64,000 nt of DNA. Origin: Aureobasidium sp. EXF-3400. Lineage: Eukaryota > Ascomycota > Dothideomycetes > Dothideales > Saccotheciaceae. The notes beneath the pieces were generated by a model. That model made no database searches and was not told the DNA's origin. It was given only the letters and a program-made list of their open reading frames with translations. Both the position numbers and the translations under genes were made by a program. Positions 30,406 to 42,297 of this stretch are shown here, piece after piece. The stretch covers positions 1-64,000 of the forward strand of contig SWBL01000255.1 in the NCBI GenBank assembly GCA_024195585.1, read 5' to 3'. Numbering within the stretch: position 1 is the stretch's first letter; each line of letters begins with the position of its first letter.

Positions 30406-32072
30406 ATGCAGTTCCTCATGAGATTCTTCATCTCTCTCTCTCTGCTGTTCTGCTATGCAAGAGCAGCAGCCAGCCGTCCAAAGACCGTCGAACTTGCCTT
30501 GATGAGTAGTGTGGGCAATACAGAGGGCCTTGAGTACTTCGTCAATCTCACCGTTGGTACCCCTGGGCAGCCACAGACACTTATCGTCGACACCGGAAGC
30601 AGCAATACTTTTCTCTTCGCGTCCGACGTGTCTTTGCTGGCGTCCAACGCCTCTTTCTGTAACACCTCTGACTGTGTTGGTGGTACCTTCGACTCGTCAA
30701 AGTCGTCAACATTTGAGATGATCGACCCTGAAGCTTTCAAGGTCAATTTTATGTTAGGTACTGAATGGTTCAGAGGCGACTATGTCAGAGATGCTGTCCA
30801 GATAAGTATGTCAAAGTCTATCCTAGGGTTGAATGCCTGCAGTGTACGTCCTAAGGGATTTTTACTAACATGTTTACAGATGATCTTATTGTACAAAAAC
30901 TTACATTTGGGCTTGCTACCAAACTGAAGGAGCGCTTTAAGCCTTACACAGGGATCATGGGCCTTGGTTACCCCAGTAACATCTTGCATAGAAAGCATCA
31001 TAAAATGGCAACACCGCCAACTTTCGTGGAAGGGCTTGTGCAAAGCGGTGCCATTTCCTCACGCCTCTACAGTATCTACCTTAATACGTTGGACCAATAT
31101 GGCTCGATCTTGTTCGGTGGAGTCGACACCAAGAAATATAAGGGCCAACTGACCACGCTTAATTTGCTGCGTTCACGCCATAAGGTCGATAACATCGACC
31201 TATATCTCGAGGAAGTTAAGATCAAGCCCTACAACGAATCAGAACAGACCATTGTCCGCTCTACCAACGACAAGAAGTTTACAACTTTAATAGACACGGG
31301 AACCCCTGATTGGCAATTGCCGATCGACGCATACCTCGAGGTCGTTCGGTATGCAGGATCCGAGCCTTCAACAGGATTCTGGCCCGGAGTTCCTAAAGCA
31401 TGCCATGTCAAAGCTTGTAGTGAAGTGGCTCGCGGCATCGCCAACACAACCCACTTTGAGGTGACTTTTGCTGGCAATGGAAGCAACACGGCTGTACTGC
31501 GCCTTGAGTTAGCCGATTTGTTCTCTCAGATCACGACACAAGACGGAAGTGCGGCGACTGATGCTTCCGGCCGACCGATGTGTTGGCTTCGAGTCGTACC
31601 ACAGTATGGGACAGACCTTATCACATCAAGCTCAGTCATACGAGCTGGATACTGGGTATTTGATCTGGATAACGGGCAAGTGTCGTTGGCACAAGCCAAC
31701 CTTGGAGCCAATTCGTCAGACGTGGTTCCGGTCGAAGCTGGCGCAGATGGTTTGGAAAAGGCCGTGAACAACGATCTCAGAGCTGAAGCCCAACTAGACA
31801 AGGTCGAGGGTCGACTGTCAACTTCGGTGACGTACGTACTGTCGACTGCTACCAACACAGTTGGCTATGCTACAGGCGCAGAGTCCTATCCAACACCTAC
31901 AGGTACTGGAATGTACGACCCATCAGGCGACCACAGCCCGCCTCGCAGTAGTAATGGGCATGTACGTCGCTTCGAAAGTGCGGCGACTGCTACCATGGTG
32001 AATCTAGGAGCTTCTGGTATGTGGGTTCTGTGTGTCGCTGTTGTTATGATGGCAGCAACTCTGGTAGTTTAG
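30406..32072 (+). CDS. Pepsin-family aspartic protease 2, probably GPI-anchored
   Basis: Exons 30406-30805 and 30880-32072 encode about 530 residues. The signal peptide MQFLMRFFISLSLLFCYARA precedes a mature part with VDTGSSNTFLF and LIDTGTPDW active-site motifs. Cys pairs and the PTFVEGLVQSGAISSRLYSI and DNGQVSLAQA segments match aspartic protease 1 closely. The tail is Ser/Thr-rich and ends with a hydrophobic stretch (VLCVAVVMMAATLVV). It is a likely yapsin-like surface protease and a clear paralogue of the gene at 21104-22747, in divergent orientation 7.7 kb away. The intron is at the same codon and phase in both. Compared with its paralogue, it has a short insertion after the first active-site motif (FLFASDVSLLA). 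Confidence 0.9.
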
Positions 32073-32206
32073 GTGTATAGCGCGTGGAAGGTGGATGTGG
32101 GGAAGCGGACGAAATTGAATTGAAAGTCTCTTGATTTTTGGTAGGAGTTGATGTGGAGAGGTCGATGCATGTGAGAATTAGAATACAAAGGAAAGAACGA
32201 ACAAGC

Positions 32207-33479
32207 CTAACCGATCTGTGTTCGAACCGTTGGTGGCGGTGTGACTTCTTCGAGCTCAACTTGTTCAATATGAGAACGAGTCGCCCAGTCCTTCCCAGCC
32301 ATACTAATGTCGTCGAAATTCCTCATCCTGTTCTCATAATGCTCGTGTTGTGTGACAGTTGTACGAACAGTGATGGGTTCGGTGGATCCTCTTTCGGCGT
32401 TGTCATAGTTGTCCACATAACTCGTGACCCTTCTGAGTCTGTAGTCTTTCATTTTGTCCAGGGCTGTCTTGAAGTCGTCCAGGATGACCGTGTCGGTCAT
32501 ACATTTGAAAATAAACGAGAGTTTCCAGAATGGGTTGATGCCATCAGGTAATCCTTTGCTGGAAATTACGTGGGTGACGCTAAGGATATCGACAAAAAGG
32601 AACAAGACCGAAAGGGTCATTACCACGAGAAGAACGCCGAAGCGAGGAGAGATGCGGACGAGCTCGATGAAGCCGAAAGCGTATCTTTTCTTAATATTGT
32701 AAACAAGATTTATGATGGTAAAGATCCACCAAGGGTCTCTGCGATTTGGTTAGTGGCTGATTAGTTTTACAAGATGTAGATATCTGCGCACCTAAACAAT
32801 GCCTCGAAAGGTCGAGTATGTTCAAAGACCTTATGGTTGATATTGTTGAAGTAAAGAAAGTTCGCAACAATTTCGGCAATCCAGTAAGGCTGCACCAAGA
32901 TGACAGTGCCGATATAGATCATGGACATCTTCCGGCTCAGGAAAGGCTTGTTCTTCATCCATGAGATGACATTGTGGAGACTCCAACTGATATTGAGGAA
33001 CAAAGCTCCTACAGATTCATACCATCCATAGTATGGTGGGTCAGGGAAGATGAATGTTCCTTGAAACAAACCAAAGATCAACTGTCAAGGCCACCGTGTC
33101 AGCAAAACGTCTTAGTGCTCGGGTTGCAGTAACGACAAGGAGCTTAGCAATAATGAGAGGCCGCGAGTCGAGACGTATAGCACCGCAATAGGACCGAGAG
33201 AGACAGACGCACAGAGCTCATCTCCAGCCTGGGGAACATGGGGCAGAGGATGTGGGGATGTATGGTATACGGACCTCTATGAGAATGAGGTGGTGGAGCA
33301 CGACTCTTTTCCGCATATTCGCAATCGTGATACACGCCATGGTCATCAGGCTTCCAAACATTAGGCCCTTGAAACCGATTTAGCCATATTGTCTATCCGC
33401 CCTTCGTGCTCTTACTTACCTGAGCCCATGCTTCGAGCGTCAACCCATGCGGATCGCTGGGCTTCTCGATGAGACCCAT
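32207..33479 (-). CDS. Fungal seven-helix integral membrane protein of unknown function
   Basis: Four exons (33420-33479, 33275-33367, 32792-33081, 32207-32738) encode about 324 residues starting MGLIEKPSDPHGLTLEAWAQ. Membrane segments include GLMFGSLMTMACITIANM, the region LIFGLFQGTFIF, SVGALFLNISWSLHNVI, MIYIGTVILVQPYWIAEIV, DPWWIFTIINLVYNI, and VLLVVMTLSVLFLFVDILSV, with further weaker ones. The C-terminal tail is charged and cytosolic by the positive-inside rule. It resembles a conserved family of fungal seven-helix proteins with no assigned role. All joins keep frame, although exon 1 ends at GTAAGT with an AAG acceptor and exon 2 uses a GTCCGT donor. The 3' end lies 135 bp from that of aspartic protease 2. 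Confidence 0.82.
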
Positions 33480-35479
33480 GCTTCTTGTCTCAGCTTTGAA
33501 AAAGCGGACAAGGAGAGTATATTGATGATATAGAGCGATGTGGATCAACCTTAACGCTTCCTCGATGGTATGCGGACACAGAAAAGGACAAAGGAGAGAA
33601 ACGAGACTGGCGAGGCCCAGGACAAGCGCACCTCAAGAATAAGAACCTTGAGGTAGAATAGCTACAAGACTTTGCAAGAAGATATTAGGGCATATTCGCC
33701 GAAGGATCGTGGGGACCAGCGAGCAATATGAACTAACCCATGTGGAGATCCACGCGTCGATCGCGAGATGACCATGTCAAGGGGATTCTCCCCATGCCTT
33801 ACCCCATCTGGAGGCCGCCCTATGGAGCAATGCATGATGCTATTGGAGAGTCGTTCGGCAATGACTACTCGAGGCTGAAGTTCTGTGGATCCAGTAAGCG
33901 ATGGCGCTTTTTCATCAGCCATGAGATTGGACGGGCTGCGGGCGAGGGATAGGCACACGTACATTTTGCGAGCCGACAGAAAGCGCGGTGCGGTTTATAC
34001 TTTGCCACGAGGATGGGCATGGCTGGAGTTGAGTCAGGGTACATCCTTAATGAACGCCATGTCGCGATTCTAGTGGCCTTCCATGCCAACGTTGTCGACA
34101 AACGAATTTCACACCACAATGAGCTATGCCAGCAATGGGCAGCGGTTTGTCTTTCATGACTAAGGTCACTCGGTGACCTTTGGTTCTGGCTTGAAGGATT
34201 GTCTTACCCATGCAGTTTACGACTCAAAAGTCCTTGTGTCGGCATGCTAAATCCGATGAAACAGAGACCGGCAACCAGGAACGTTCAAAGCGAGGTCTCA
34301 GAAGCCCAGATTCTTTTCGATGATCATCGCACAGCTCGTGACCAGAAAAATTGATCAGCAGAAGCTTTGACATGACAGCCGAATACCTATCGCGTGCAGA
34401 TGAACGCGTCTGACCTCAAAAACTCCCTCTGCAAAGATGTGAACCTCTCGCCAGCTAATTTGACTGGCCTCGGCTCAACGCGTTCATCACCTTGTCAGAT
34501 GATCATTTACTTGCCCTCATACCTAGTAAATATCCACAAATCGCTTTTGCGACACTTTTCAAAGTGTGCATAACAGATGATGGGGAAAGTTATACGCATG
34601 CGGGTTCTTCGCATGTGCTCATTTTCACTTTGCCTTGTACCGACCCAAGGTCACTGGTCGGCTAACTGGTCAGTCCAGGAGGCCGTCAAGCCTCCAGAAT
34701 ACGTGGCTTCGGTCCAAGCCTAGGTGATAGACAAAGCCTTTCGAATTCACTCATCTCCATCACGATTAATTTATAACACCCGTCTTACTATTGTAGTATG
34801 ACCGTGAAGGTTGATTCGCGAGCAAGAAGCTTTTTATCGTATTCGGTGATGATGGTAGCCTTGGCTAGCCGCTGCCACAGCCAAACCCTTTCTCTCACCC
34901 TTTGCTTCCTGGCTCTGTACAGGTATCATTTCACCATACTCTTGCAACAGTATATCGGGGGCCAGCTTCACGTTTTCTCGGATGTTTACCGACACACTTA
35001 CGCTAAGTAAGTTCTGCTAGACTGCGACAGCCAGTAATCGAGGTTGTGAGCATGGTCTCTACACACAACACATCGCGACCTCCCATCCGGGTCGCATCAG
35101 CTTGGCAGCGCCTTATTCATGGCAGTGCATATGTACTGTGAGATACCTTGGCCGGTAACCTTTCTGACCGCAATGACTAGTATGCCCCAAGGTATGTATT
35201 ACTGGCTTGCCGCGCACCTGAGTCTTCTTTGGGACTGTCCACGAATTTCTGCTTGCCACAGGTACTACTCGCGACGATTTCGATCAAGTTCGCCTTGGAG
35301 CCTCATTCAGCAAGATAGAGCTGCAATTTTCCAGACGTTGTTCAGCTCTATTAGGATAAAAATCTAGCCCAACTCCATAACGGTCGCCCGTTTGTCGTAA
35401 CATTTGCCGTTGCTACAGTATTTGTGTGGACATGGCCCCTCCCTGCTAACAATTCCTACTTTTTGTGTCGACCACGAAC
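33480..35479. other. Gene-poor 2-kb stretch
   Basis: Small frames (33662-33964, 33740-33952, 34798-35010, 35119-35367) have no family resemblance. A perfect inverted repeat AAGGTCAC-TCG-GTGACCTT lies near 34163-34181. I call no gene here. Confidence 0.5.
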
Positions 35480-36747
35480 ATGTTCCGAAATCCGGCATAT
35501 GCTTTAATATGGATACTGTTTGCGGTCTTTGGTTTCGTCAGATGTGATCACCAAATATCGCTGTCGAAGCGAGCGACCATCGACCTAGCCATCACAGCCA
35601 ACTTTCCGGATCCGAGTATCGTCAAAGTCAACGGCACATGGTATGCATTCGCTACCCATACTCGAGGCACAGATATCAAGATCCAAGTGGCTCAGTCTGT
35701 GAACTTTGAAGATTGGACGGTAGTGAGAAATGCAGACGGTTCGCAGTTCGATGCACTACCCGTTCTTCCTGCTTGGGTGCGGATGGCAAATTATCTGACT
35801 TGGGCCCCAGACGTCCAACAATTGGTGAGCCTTGTACGTCTACTGACAAGTCCCGACTGACTAATTGTCTTCAGGATGATGGTTCCTTCATCATGTATTA
35901 CTCGGCTACTGCTGCCGCCAGACCGGATGGATCGAAACATTGCGTTGGCGCTGCCACTTCGCCAACAATCCTGGGTCCATATACAGGTCTGGCTGATGCG
36001 TTGTTCTGTCCTCTGTCCAGAGGAGGCGCCATCGATGCCTCTGGATTCAAGGACAGGAATGGCAAAAGATATGTCGTGTATAAAGTTGAGTACGTAAATT
36101 GAAGGTACGAACACCACGACTAGTACAGACGTTTGTTTCAGCCTGCACGAGCAGTCTCTGGAATGTGTCTTCCAATGAAACGCCGTCCGGGACGGCATCT
36201 CGTAGAGCTGAGGACATTCGTTCAGCTGAATCGTGGTGTTCTCACAACCAACATTTGATATCTTGCTAACTGTACCTTCGCTTGAAGCGGGAACTCTATC
36301 GGACATGGAGGTGCTTGCGGTAACACCGTCGCACCCATCGTAGGCACGCCACTGATGCTTCAACCGGTGGCTGCTGATGGCTACACATTTACTGAGAACG
36401 CCGTTGCTCTCCTAGACAATGACGGTGCGGCGGATCAAGGAATTCTGGAGGCTCCGGTCTTGACCCGTTCTCGCGCTGGCGTCTATTTCCTCTTCTTCAG
36501 CAGCGGTTGCTTTGCCACTTCAGGATATACGGTCTCCTACGCAACAGCGACCAACCTCACAGGACCGTACACACGCGCAAGTAGCCCACTCTTCAGGACG
36601 GGAGACGGAAACGGACTCAAGGCTCCTGGCGGCATGTCGGTATGGGGTGACAACAGACACATGGTCCTTCATGCGAACTTTGGAGGTGGTCGTGCTATGT
36701 ACACGACACTGATAGCGCTAAGAGGAACGGAAGTTATCACCATGTGA
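35480..36747 (+). CDS. Secreted glycoside hydrolase family 43
   Basis: Exons 35480-35824, 35875-36089 and 36288-36747 give about 339 residues. The ATG at 35480 gives MFRNPAYALIWILFAVFGFV, a signal peptide, with a KR site after it. The five-bladed propeller family marks are present: FPDPSIVKVNGTWYAFAT with the general-base Asp, WAPDVQQ, then GGAIDASGF with the pKa-tuning Asp, and GILEAPVL with the acid Glu. It probably cleaves arabinose- or xylose-containing polymers outside the cell. The long second intron (198 bases) ends in AAG after a GCTAAC branch point and restores YVVYKVDGNSIGHGG. The subfamily cannot be fixed from motifs alone. Confidence 0.88.
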
Positions 36748-37231
36748 GAAGAGCGTCGGAAAAGCCATTATTGAGGGCAATCTGGATGAAGGGTTGATAG
36801 TTCATGAACAATAATACAGACGACTGACTCACAAACCCGGTGCCATGGCTTCTCCTCTGTTAGATAAAGAGAGCAAATTGGCGTGGGAAGGCAGGTCGCA
36901 CAAGTCGACTGCTTTGCATAAAGTCTCGCAATTGCCGTATTCGAATCAGAACAAGTGTTGTTAAACTATGCAGACAGTCTGATAAGGAAGATGAAAATCG
37001 AGACTGCCGGAAGCCAGTCTTGACATGCAAGTCGAGAAGGAGATGTTATGTATTTGCATAGATATGCATGTTCATGTGTGCGCTTTGTGCATGCTTGGCA
37101 TTGTTGCATTACATCAAGGTCGAAGACGTGACTTGTTGACCGACTTATCGGTCACGATGGACTGATAATTGCGCCTCTACGCCAGTACCCTCGTTATCCA
37201 AGTACAAGGTCGACACCGGCAACAAGCAGTC
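36748..37231. other. Intergenic region
   Basis: This is the 3' flank of the GH43 gene and the promoter of the ENT gene, both on the plus strand. No RNA gene, repeat or supported frame was seen. Confidence 0.6.
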
Positions 37232-38590
37232 ATGGAGCGCATCCGCAAGATGTGGCAGCAAGAGCAGGATTATGAGCCCATCGAAGGAGACTCGGTGGGC
37301 GAGGAACAAGAGAGACAGGAGCTGCGCGAATCGACGTCCTTCTCGTGGACCGAATACTCCATCTTCCTGCTGCTAGGCGTGGCCATGCTGTGGGCGTGGA
37401 ACATGCTACTCGCGGCTGGCCCCTACTTCCAAAGCCGCTTCGCATCCAGCGACCGCCTCTTGGACAACTTCCAGCCCTCCGAGTTGGCCGTGTCAAGCAT
37501 CACAAACCTGGGCAGCATGCTCGTCCTCAGCAACATGCAGGCCCGCGCTTCCTACCCTCGCCGTATCGTCATGTCCCTCTTGATCAACCTCGTCGCTTTT
37601 GCATTGCTTGCTCTCTCGACATGGTTTGCTCTCGGCGTTAGCCCAACTGCCTACTTCGCATTCCTCATCTTCATCGTCTTCGTCACCAGTCTGGCCGCTG
37701 GATTGTGCCAGAACGGTGTCTTTGCCTTTGTCTCTGGCTTCGCTCAACCACGCTACACTCAGGCTATCATGGCTGGCCAAGGTGTTGCTGGCGTGCTTCC
37801 TTGCATTGCTCAGATCGTCTCGGTACTCTCAGTCCCAAATTCGCAGCCTGACGAGCCGACCGACGACGCACCTGGAGCTCCTCCACCAGTTCCTGGAACA
37901 GCCGCCTTTGCATACTTCCTTACTGCCACCGTCATTTGTGCCTCTACTCTTGCCGCTTTCTTCTTCCTCGTTCAGAAACACAACGCCAAGAAAGCTGCCG
38001 CTCACCAAGACATGACCTCCAGTCTTGACAGCGTAGATCAGCCTAAGAGACACACAGTGCCACTCGGCCTACTCTTCCGCAAGCTGCGCTGGCTTGCAGC
38101 TGCTGTCTTCTTGACATTTACTGTTACCATGATGTTCCCAGTCTATACTCAACGCATCTTGAGCGTCAACGCAACGCACTCGACCTCTCGAATCTTCCAA
38201 GCCCCTTCTTTTATTCCTCTGGCCTTTCTGTTCTGGAATGCCGGTGATCTATTGGGTCGCCTGCTGCCCGCTGTGCCACGCCTCTCTCTGATCCACCGAC
38301 CAAAGCTTATCCTTATACTATCTATCGCCCGTGTGGGCTTCATCCCGTTGTATCATCTCTGCAATATTCGTGGCCAAGGGGCTGTGATTGACAGCGACGT
38401 TTTCTACTTGGTCGTTGTACAGTTGCTTTTTGGCATATCAAATGGCTATCTTGGCAGTATGTGTATGATGGGGGCTGCCGAGTGGGTTGACCCAGAGGAA
38501 CGTGAGGCTTCGGGTGGGTTCATGGGCTTGTGTCTGGTGGCTGGTCTAGCATTCGGCAGTCTGATCAGTTTCTTTGCTGCAAAGGCGTAG
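37232..38590 (+). CDS. Equilibrative nucleoside transporter (ENT/Fun26 type)
   Basis: The 452-residue single-exon protein starts MERIRKMWQQEQDYEPIEGD with an acidic cytosolic N-terminus. About eleven membrane segments follow. The first has LLGVAMLWAWNMLLAAGPYF, and a later one carries FWNAGDLLGRLLP, the ENT signature region. The order of hydrophobic segments with a loop of about 50 residues in the middle fits SLC29 proteins. Yeast Fun26 works in the vacuolar membrane to move nucleosides and nicotinamide riboside; the same location here is inferred. The frame is open farther upstream from 37169 without an ATG, so 37232 is taken as the start. Confidence 0.9.
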   Translation: MERIRKMWQQEQDYEPIEGDSVGEEQERQELRESTSFSWTEYSIFLLLGVAMLWAWNMLLAAGPYFQSRFASSDRLLDNFQPSELAVSSITNLGSMLVLSNMQARASYPRRIVMSLLINLVAFALLALSTWFALGVSPTAYFAFLIFIVFVTSLAAGLCQNGVFAFVSGFAQPRYTQAIMAGQGVAGVLPCIAQIVSVLSVPNSQPDEPTDDAPGAPPPVPGTAAFAYFLTATVICASTLAAFFFLVQKHNAKKAAAHQDMTSSLDSVDQPKRHTVPLGLLFRKLRWLAAAVFLTFTVTMMFPVYTQRILSVNATHSTSRIFQAPSFIPLAFLFWNAGDLLGRLLPAVPRLSLIHRPKLILILSIARVGFIPLYHLCNIRGQGAVIDSDVFYLVVVQLLFGISNGYLGSMCMMGAAEWVDPEEREASGGFMGLCLVAGLAFGSLISFFAAKA

Positions 38591-39473
38591 GTAGATCATA
38601 CAAAGACAGCTCATCGCTCATGCAAGCAATAGTCTGACGAGGTATGATATCGTGTCAATACACTATCGTATGCTTTGAGTCCAACACAAAGACTCTCTTC
38701 GCATCAGCAGGTACAAACTCAGCATCCTCGCACCTCCATCGGCGGTTCTGCTTTCCACTCGGTGATGCAGCCTTAGTGAACAAAGCCCTGGAGTCACCAA
38801 CGATTTCTGTGGCAGCTTTTCGGCTTGCCTCAGCTCTCACGATTGTTGTTTCTCCCATCCTCGATGTCCTCTGGGACAAAGAACTGTTGGCCAGCTGGAG
38901 TTCCGGATTTCCACGTCGAGTAGCACGTGTATACGTGCAACGGAAACACCGGTCTCTACCGGCGGAATCGACTCCGCCGTCGACACAAACCTCTTCCAGT
39001 TGTGTCGATGTGCTACTCACTCTTGCCTATCAGATGTCGCCGGAGCAAACTCCTGATGATCCCCAGATCAGTACTCTATTTGGCAATCGCTCAGCCAGGC
39101 ATTTCCCTCTGATACGCCCGGATCACGCTAGCTGGATCACGGACAAGCAGATAATGCTGGGTCTAGATCCCGCACAGGAGAGCACTTTGTATCACAAGAC
39201 CATGAATCTCTTACTTAGTGGGAAGCAAAAAATAAACGACATGAGAACTATGACCTCCTGTCAGCAACCCAAGAATTTGAATATTTCATTGGTATGGAGT
39301 TGACAAATAAGGATCTGGACGATGAGAGTGCGCCTGGCATGAACATGGCTTGCAGCTGGTTACAGTGATGCCATGCAAGTCGATTTGACCTGCTGCAAGA
39401 TACTGCAGGGACGCGATTTGGTTGATCAGACCATCCTTTATCACGCCACATCCAGTAGCTTCCAATCGACAAG
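38591..39473. other. Region with overlapping open frames on both strands, no assigned gene
   Basis: A plus frame at 38644-39303 (219 codons) and a minus frame at 38655-39020 (121 codons) overlap. Neither shows a known domain. The latter has protein-like composition (STQLEEVCVDGGVDSAGRDR), and the plus frame ends with GLDPAQESTLYHKTMNLLLS. One may be real. I could not decide which. Confidence 0.35.
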
Positions 39474-40469
39474 CTATTTGGCGGCCATCTTTTCCACACC
39501 TCTCGCTAGGTCCTCACACGTTGCTACGAACCCCCAGCTCTTCGCTGCATTGAACTCAATGCACTGCTGCGAGAATTCTGGGCTTGTAGTACCGCATGCG
39601 TCCCTGAGCATCACACAATCATAGCCCTTGCTGAATGCATCTGTAAATGTCCCACTAACGCATTGGTCGGTGTTGACTCCGGCGAAGAGCAAGCTGCGTA
39701 TTCCTTTCTCTTTCAAGAAGTCCTCGCAGTCGGTGCGAGCACCCCACATACCGCTCATGCGGTCCTTGTGAATCCAGACATCAGGTTTAGAAGGCAGACT
39801 AAGACCTTCAGCGTACAAGGTGTCGAGAGGAGGGTATAGAGCAGAGTTCCAGGCATCACGCATGAGCAGACGCCCTGCATCAACAGTTGTACCGTCTGCA
39901 AGCTTCAACTCTCCGCACCAAGCTCCAAGACCCTTGTAGATGCGTTTATCCTTGCCATTCTCTAACACGACAGTGTCCTGAGGCTTGACTTTTGGGGTAC
40001 TTGCTTCTTCGGTTCGGTCTCGGAAGACGTCTCCGTCGGCTGTCTCGGCTTCGACTTCTTCATCCCCGTCATCTACAAGGACCTCGAATCCGAAAGCGCG
40101 TTTGATTGCAGGTGGCATAGCGTCAATGTCTTCATCTGTCAGCCCCCAATTCAGCCATATGACTTGCATGCCCGCCTTCCTCGCTGCAGGGATGGCGTAT
40201 TGCTCCAAGTTTTTGGCTGCATCGTGACCAGCACCTTTCTTCCTCCCGAATCCTTCTGATAGGAAGAAATTCTGCATGTCAATGATGACGAGGGCTGTCT
40301 TCTGTGGATCCAGAGTGATGGGTGTAGTTGAGGTGGTCAAGTCGAGTCGTGGTGAGATTGCTTCGCTGGAGGGCGATTGTGGGTGCGTGAGATCAAAGCT
40401 GTTTTCCTTTGAAGAGTGCAGCCAGAAGTTGTCGGCATTGCCAATGATGGTTTTGCGCCCTTTGCCCAT
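39474..40469 (-). CDS. Isochorismatase-family cysteine hydrolase
   Basis: The 331-residue uninterrupted frame begins MGKGRKTIIGNADNFWLHSS. The catalytic Asp lies in ALVIIDMQNFF, the Lys/His region is IHKDRMSGMWG, and the catalytic Cys is in GVNTDQCVSGTFTDAFSKGY. An insertion of about 50 acidic residues (VDDGDEEVEAETADGD) sits between the Asp and the Lys region. The family includes isochorismatases, nicotinamidases and N-carbamoyl hydrolases. The GVNTDQCV form is common in fungal members of unassigned substrate. No signal peptide or membrane helix was seen, so it is probably cytosolic. Confidence 0.9.
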   Translation of the reverse strand: MGKGRKTIIGNADNFWLHSSKENSFDLTHPQSPSSEAISPRLDLTTSTTPITLDPQKTALVIIDMQNFFLSEGFGRKKGAGHDAAKNLEQYAIPAARKAGMQVIWLNWGLTDEDIDAMPPAIKRAFGFEVLVDDGDEEVEAETADGDVFRDRTEEASTPKVKPQDTVVLENGKDKRIYKGLGAWCGELKLADGTTVDAGRLLMRDAWNSALYPPLDTLYAEGLSLPSKPDVWIHKDRMSGMWGARTDCEDFLKEKGIRSLLFAGVNTDQCVSGTFTDAFSKGYDCVMLRDACGTTSPEFSQQCIEFNAAKSWGFVATCEDLARGVEKMAAK

Positions 40470-40760
40470 GATAATGTAGTACGTCCAAAGTAACTATACT
40501 GAAAGCTTGATTTAGTCGAAGGGGGGGTTTTGTCTCTGGATGTCAGTCTGTTGAAGACAGGTCAATTCACACATCTGTCCTAGTATTATACCAGGTTACT
40601 TATCTGTGCTGTTATCTGTATTATGCAACGGACGGCTGTCCTTGGGGTAGGGGTCTGGTAGGCCGTGGAGTAACGAGCGGGGATGGCTGTTCAGCAGCTT
40701 CCTATTTGGGACATGATCTCCAAAGTTTGCCTATCTCTATCCGCGAAAGCCAGTCACAAT

Positions 40761-40812
40761 GTAGCTATAGAAATGCACAATACTTTTATAAAGAATGTGG
40801 TTTCCATAGAGA
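40761..40812 (-). repeat. Dispersed repeat copy (minus orientation)
   Basis: Read on the minus strand it contains TATGGAAACC, then GTATTGTGCATTTCTATAGC. This matches the core of the 60.8-kb units (GTGGAAGTT..., ATACTGTGCATTTCTACA) with the same order and spacing. Confidence 0.55.
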
Positions 40813-42297
40813 GAACCGCATTGAAAGCTATCTCAGTGGCCAAGCTCATTTTTCGAGTTGTGACCGTGCATTTCGATAGCTTATAACACCTTATATCTCG
40901 AGATGGAGAAGGCGTCAATTGCAAGATTGTGACTGTCTTTAGCACACGGGGAGGATACACATCTTCTCTCCAGCCCCTCTTCCGTGAAGTTGCTAGCAGG
41001 GATAATTGGCATCTGAATACATGCCGGAAGGTGGCTGTTAATGATCAATTTAATTCGTTCCGACTTGCTTGCAGCACGAACAATGCTTGTGCGAATACCA
41101 AATCTGGTTAAGTGCTATGATAGGAGGATGCAACATCACTAGAGCTCAGAGAACAAGTCTACTCAAAATCGGAGCCTTACTGCCATGTGTCGCGAGTCTT
41201 TGGCTGTTATTTGTGCTGCTTCTCACGTTCACATCGTTGTAGGCCGTTCATTGGAAGGGTTTCGGTCTTACGAATATAGCATCAGCTGCGACGAACAAGA
41301 AGAGAACTAGGAGTTTATGTACTTACCATGAACTTAGCTGTATGGTACTAAGCAAGCGCGTTACCGAGCTAGACCATTGAGTGCTGATGATAGAGCAGGG
41401 CAGTAGAGATGAACAATGGAGGCAACTCCGTTCAAGACAAACAACATGACGACTCTGCTAGGTTGTGAAACATTGAGCGAGCAGTCAAATCTCTTGCTCT
41501 TGTTTCCACGATCGACAACGGCCGAAATGGGCAAATAGATGGAAGCTCATTCGATCGGAAATGCCTTGAGAGTTACCTGAACCGGAATGAGCCACTCCTT
41601 GTAGTAATTTGTTTATGACGACCATCCTCGCAACCAGTGAAGGTTCTTCCTCAATCACCTAGACTCTTCTTTGGTACTACTACCTTGTAAACCCTTTGAA
41701 AGTACGTCGTGCTCGCGGCCATGGCGGCCTGAATTAGGCATCTATCGCTATGGGGCAGTCAGAGGGTATAAGTGTTCCAGGGAAAGTCGATAAATTGTAG
41801 CTGAGTGTACACCGGTGGTCGCGGTAGGTAACATGTGCAAGGTTTGGTTACGTGTGATCATAGCGGCAGTGTAACAAGACGACCTGATATCTGTACTGTT
41901 GTATGCGGTTTTCGGCGATACCTCCTATTGATGCATTCTGGCCCAAATCAAAAGCGCAACCACATCAACCACAATGATTACATTGAGATCAATGCTTCGA
42001 GCCATGATTGGTTGTATTCAGACCAAACGACACTGAGGCAAGTGACTTGGTCTGTAGTGGCAGGTATTGCACACGTATTGTCCGATATGCGAGCTCAAAA
42101 ACGATCATTCGGAGATATGTCGGTACCAGCGCTTTGAGCGGGCGACTAGGGGACACGGATTCAGTTCTCCATGTGGCTTACGTCCTTTCGAGTGCAGACG
42201 AAGATGTTGTGGCTGTAGAAGTCGTTATCGGCAGGGTATTGAATCATGCAGTCATTGGGCCATCCCTCCCCCACTTGTTCAAAAGTATGTAACGCGT

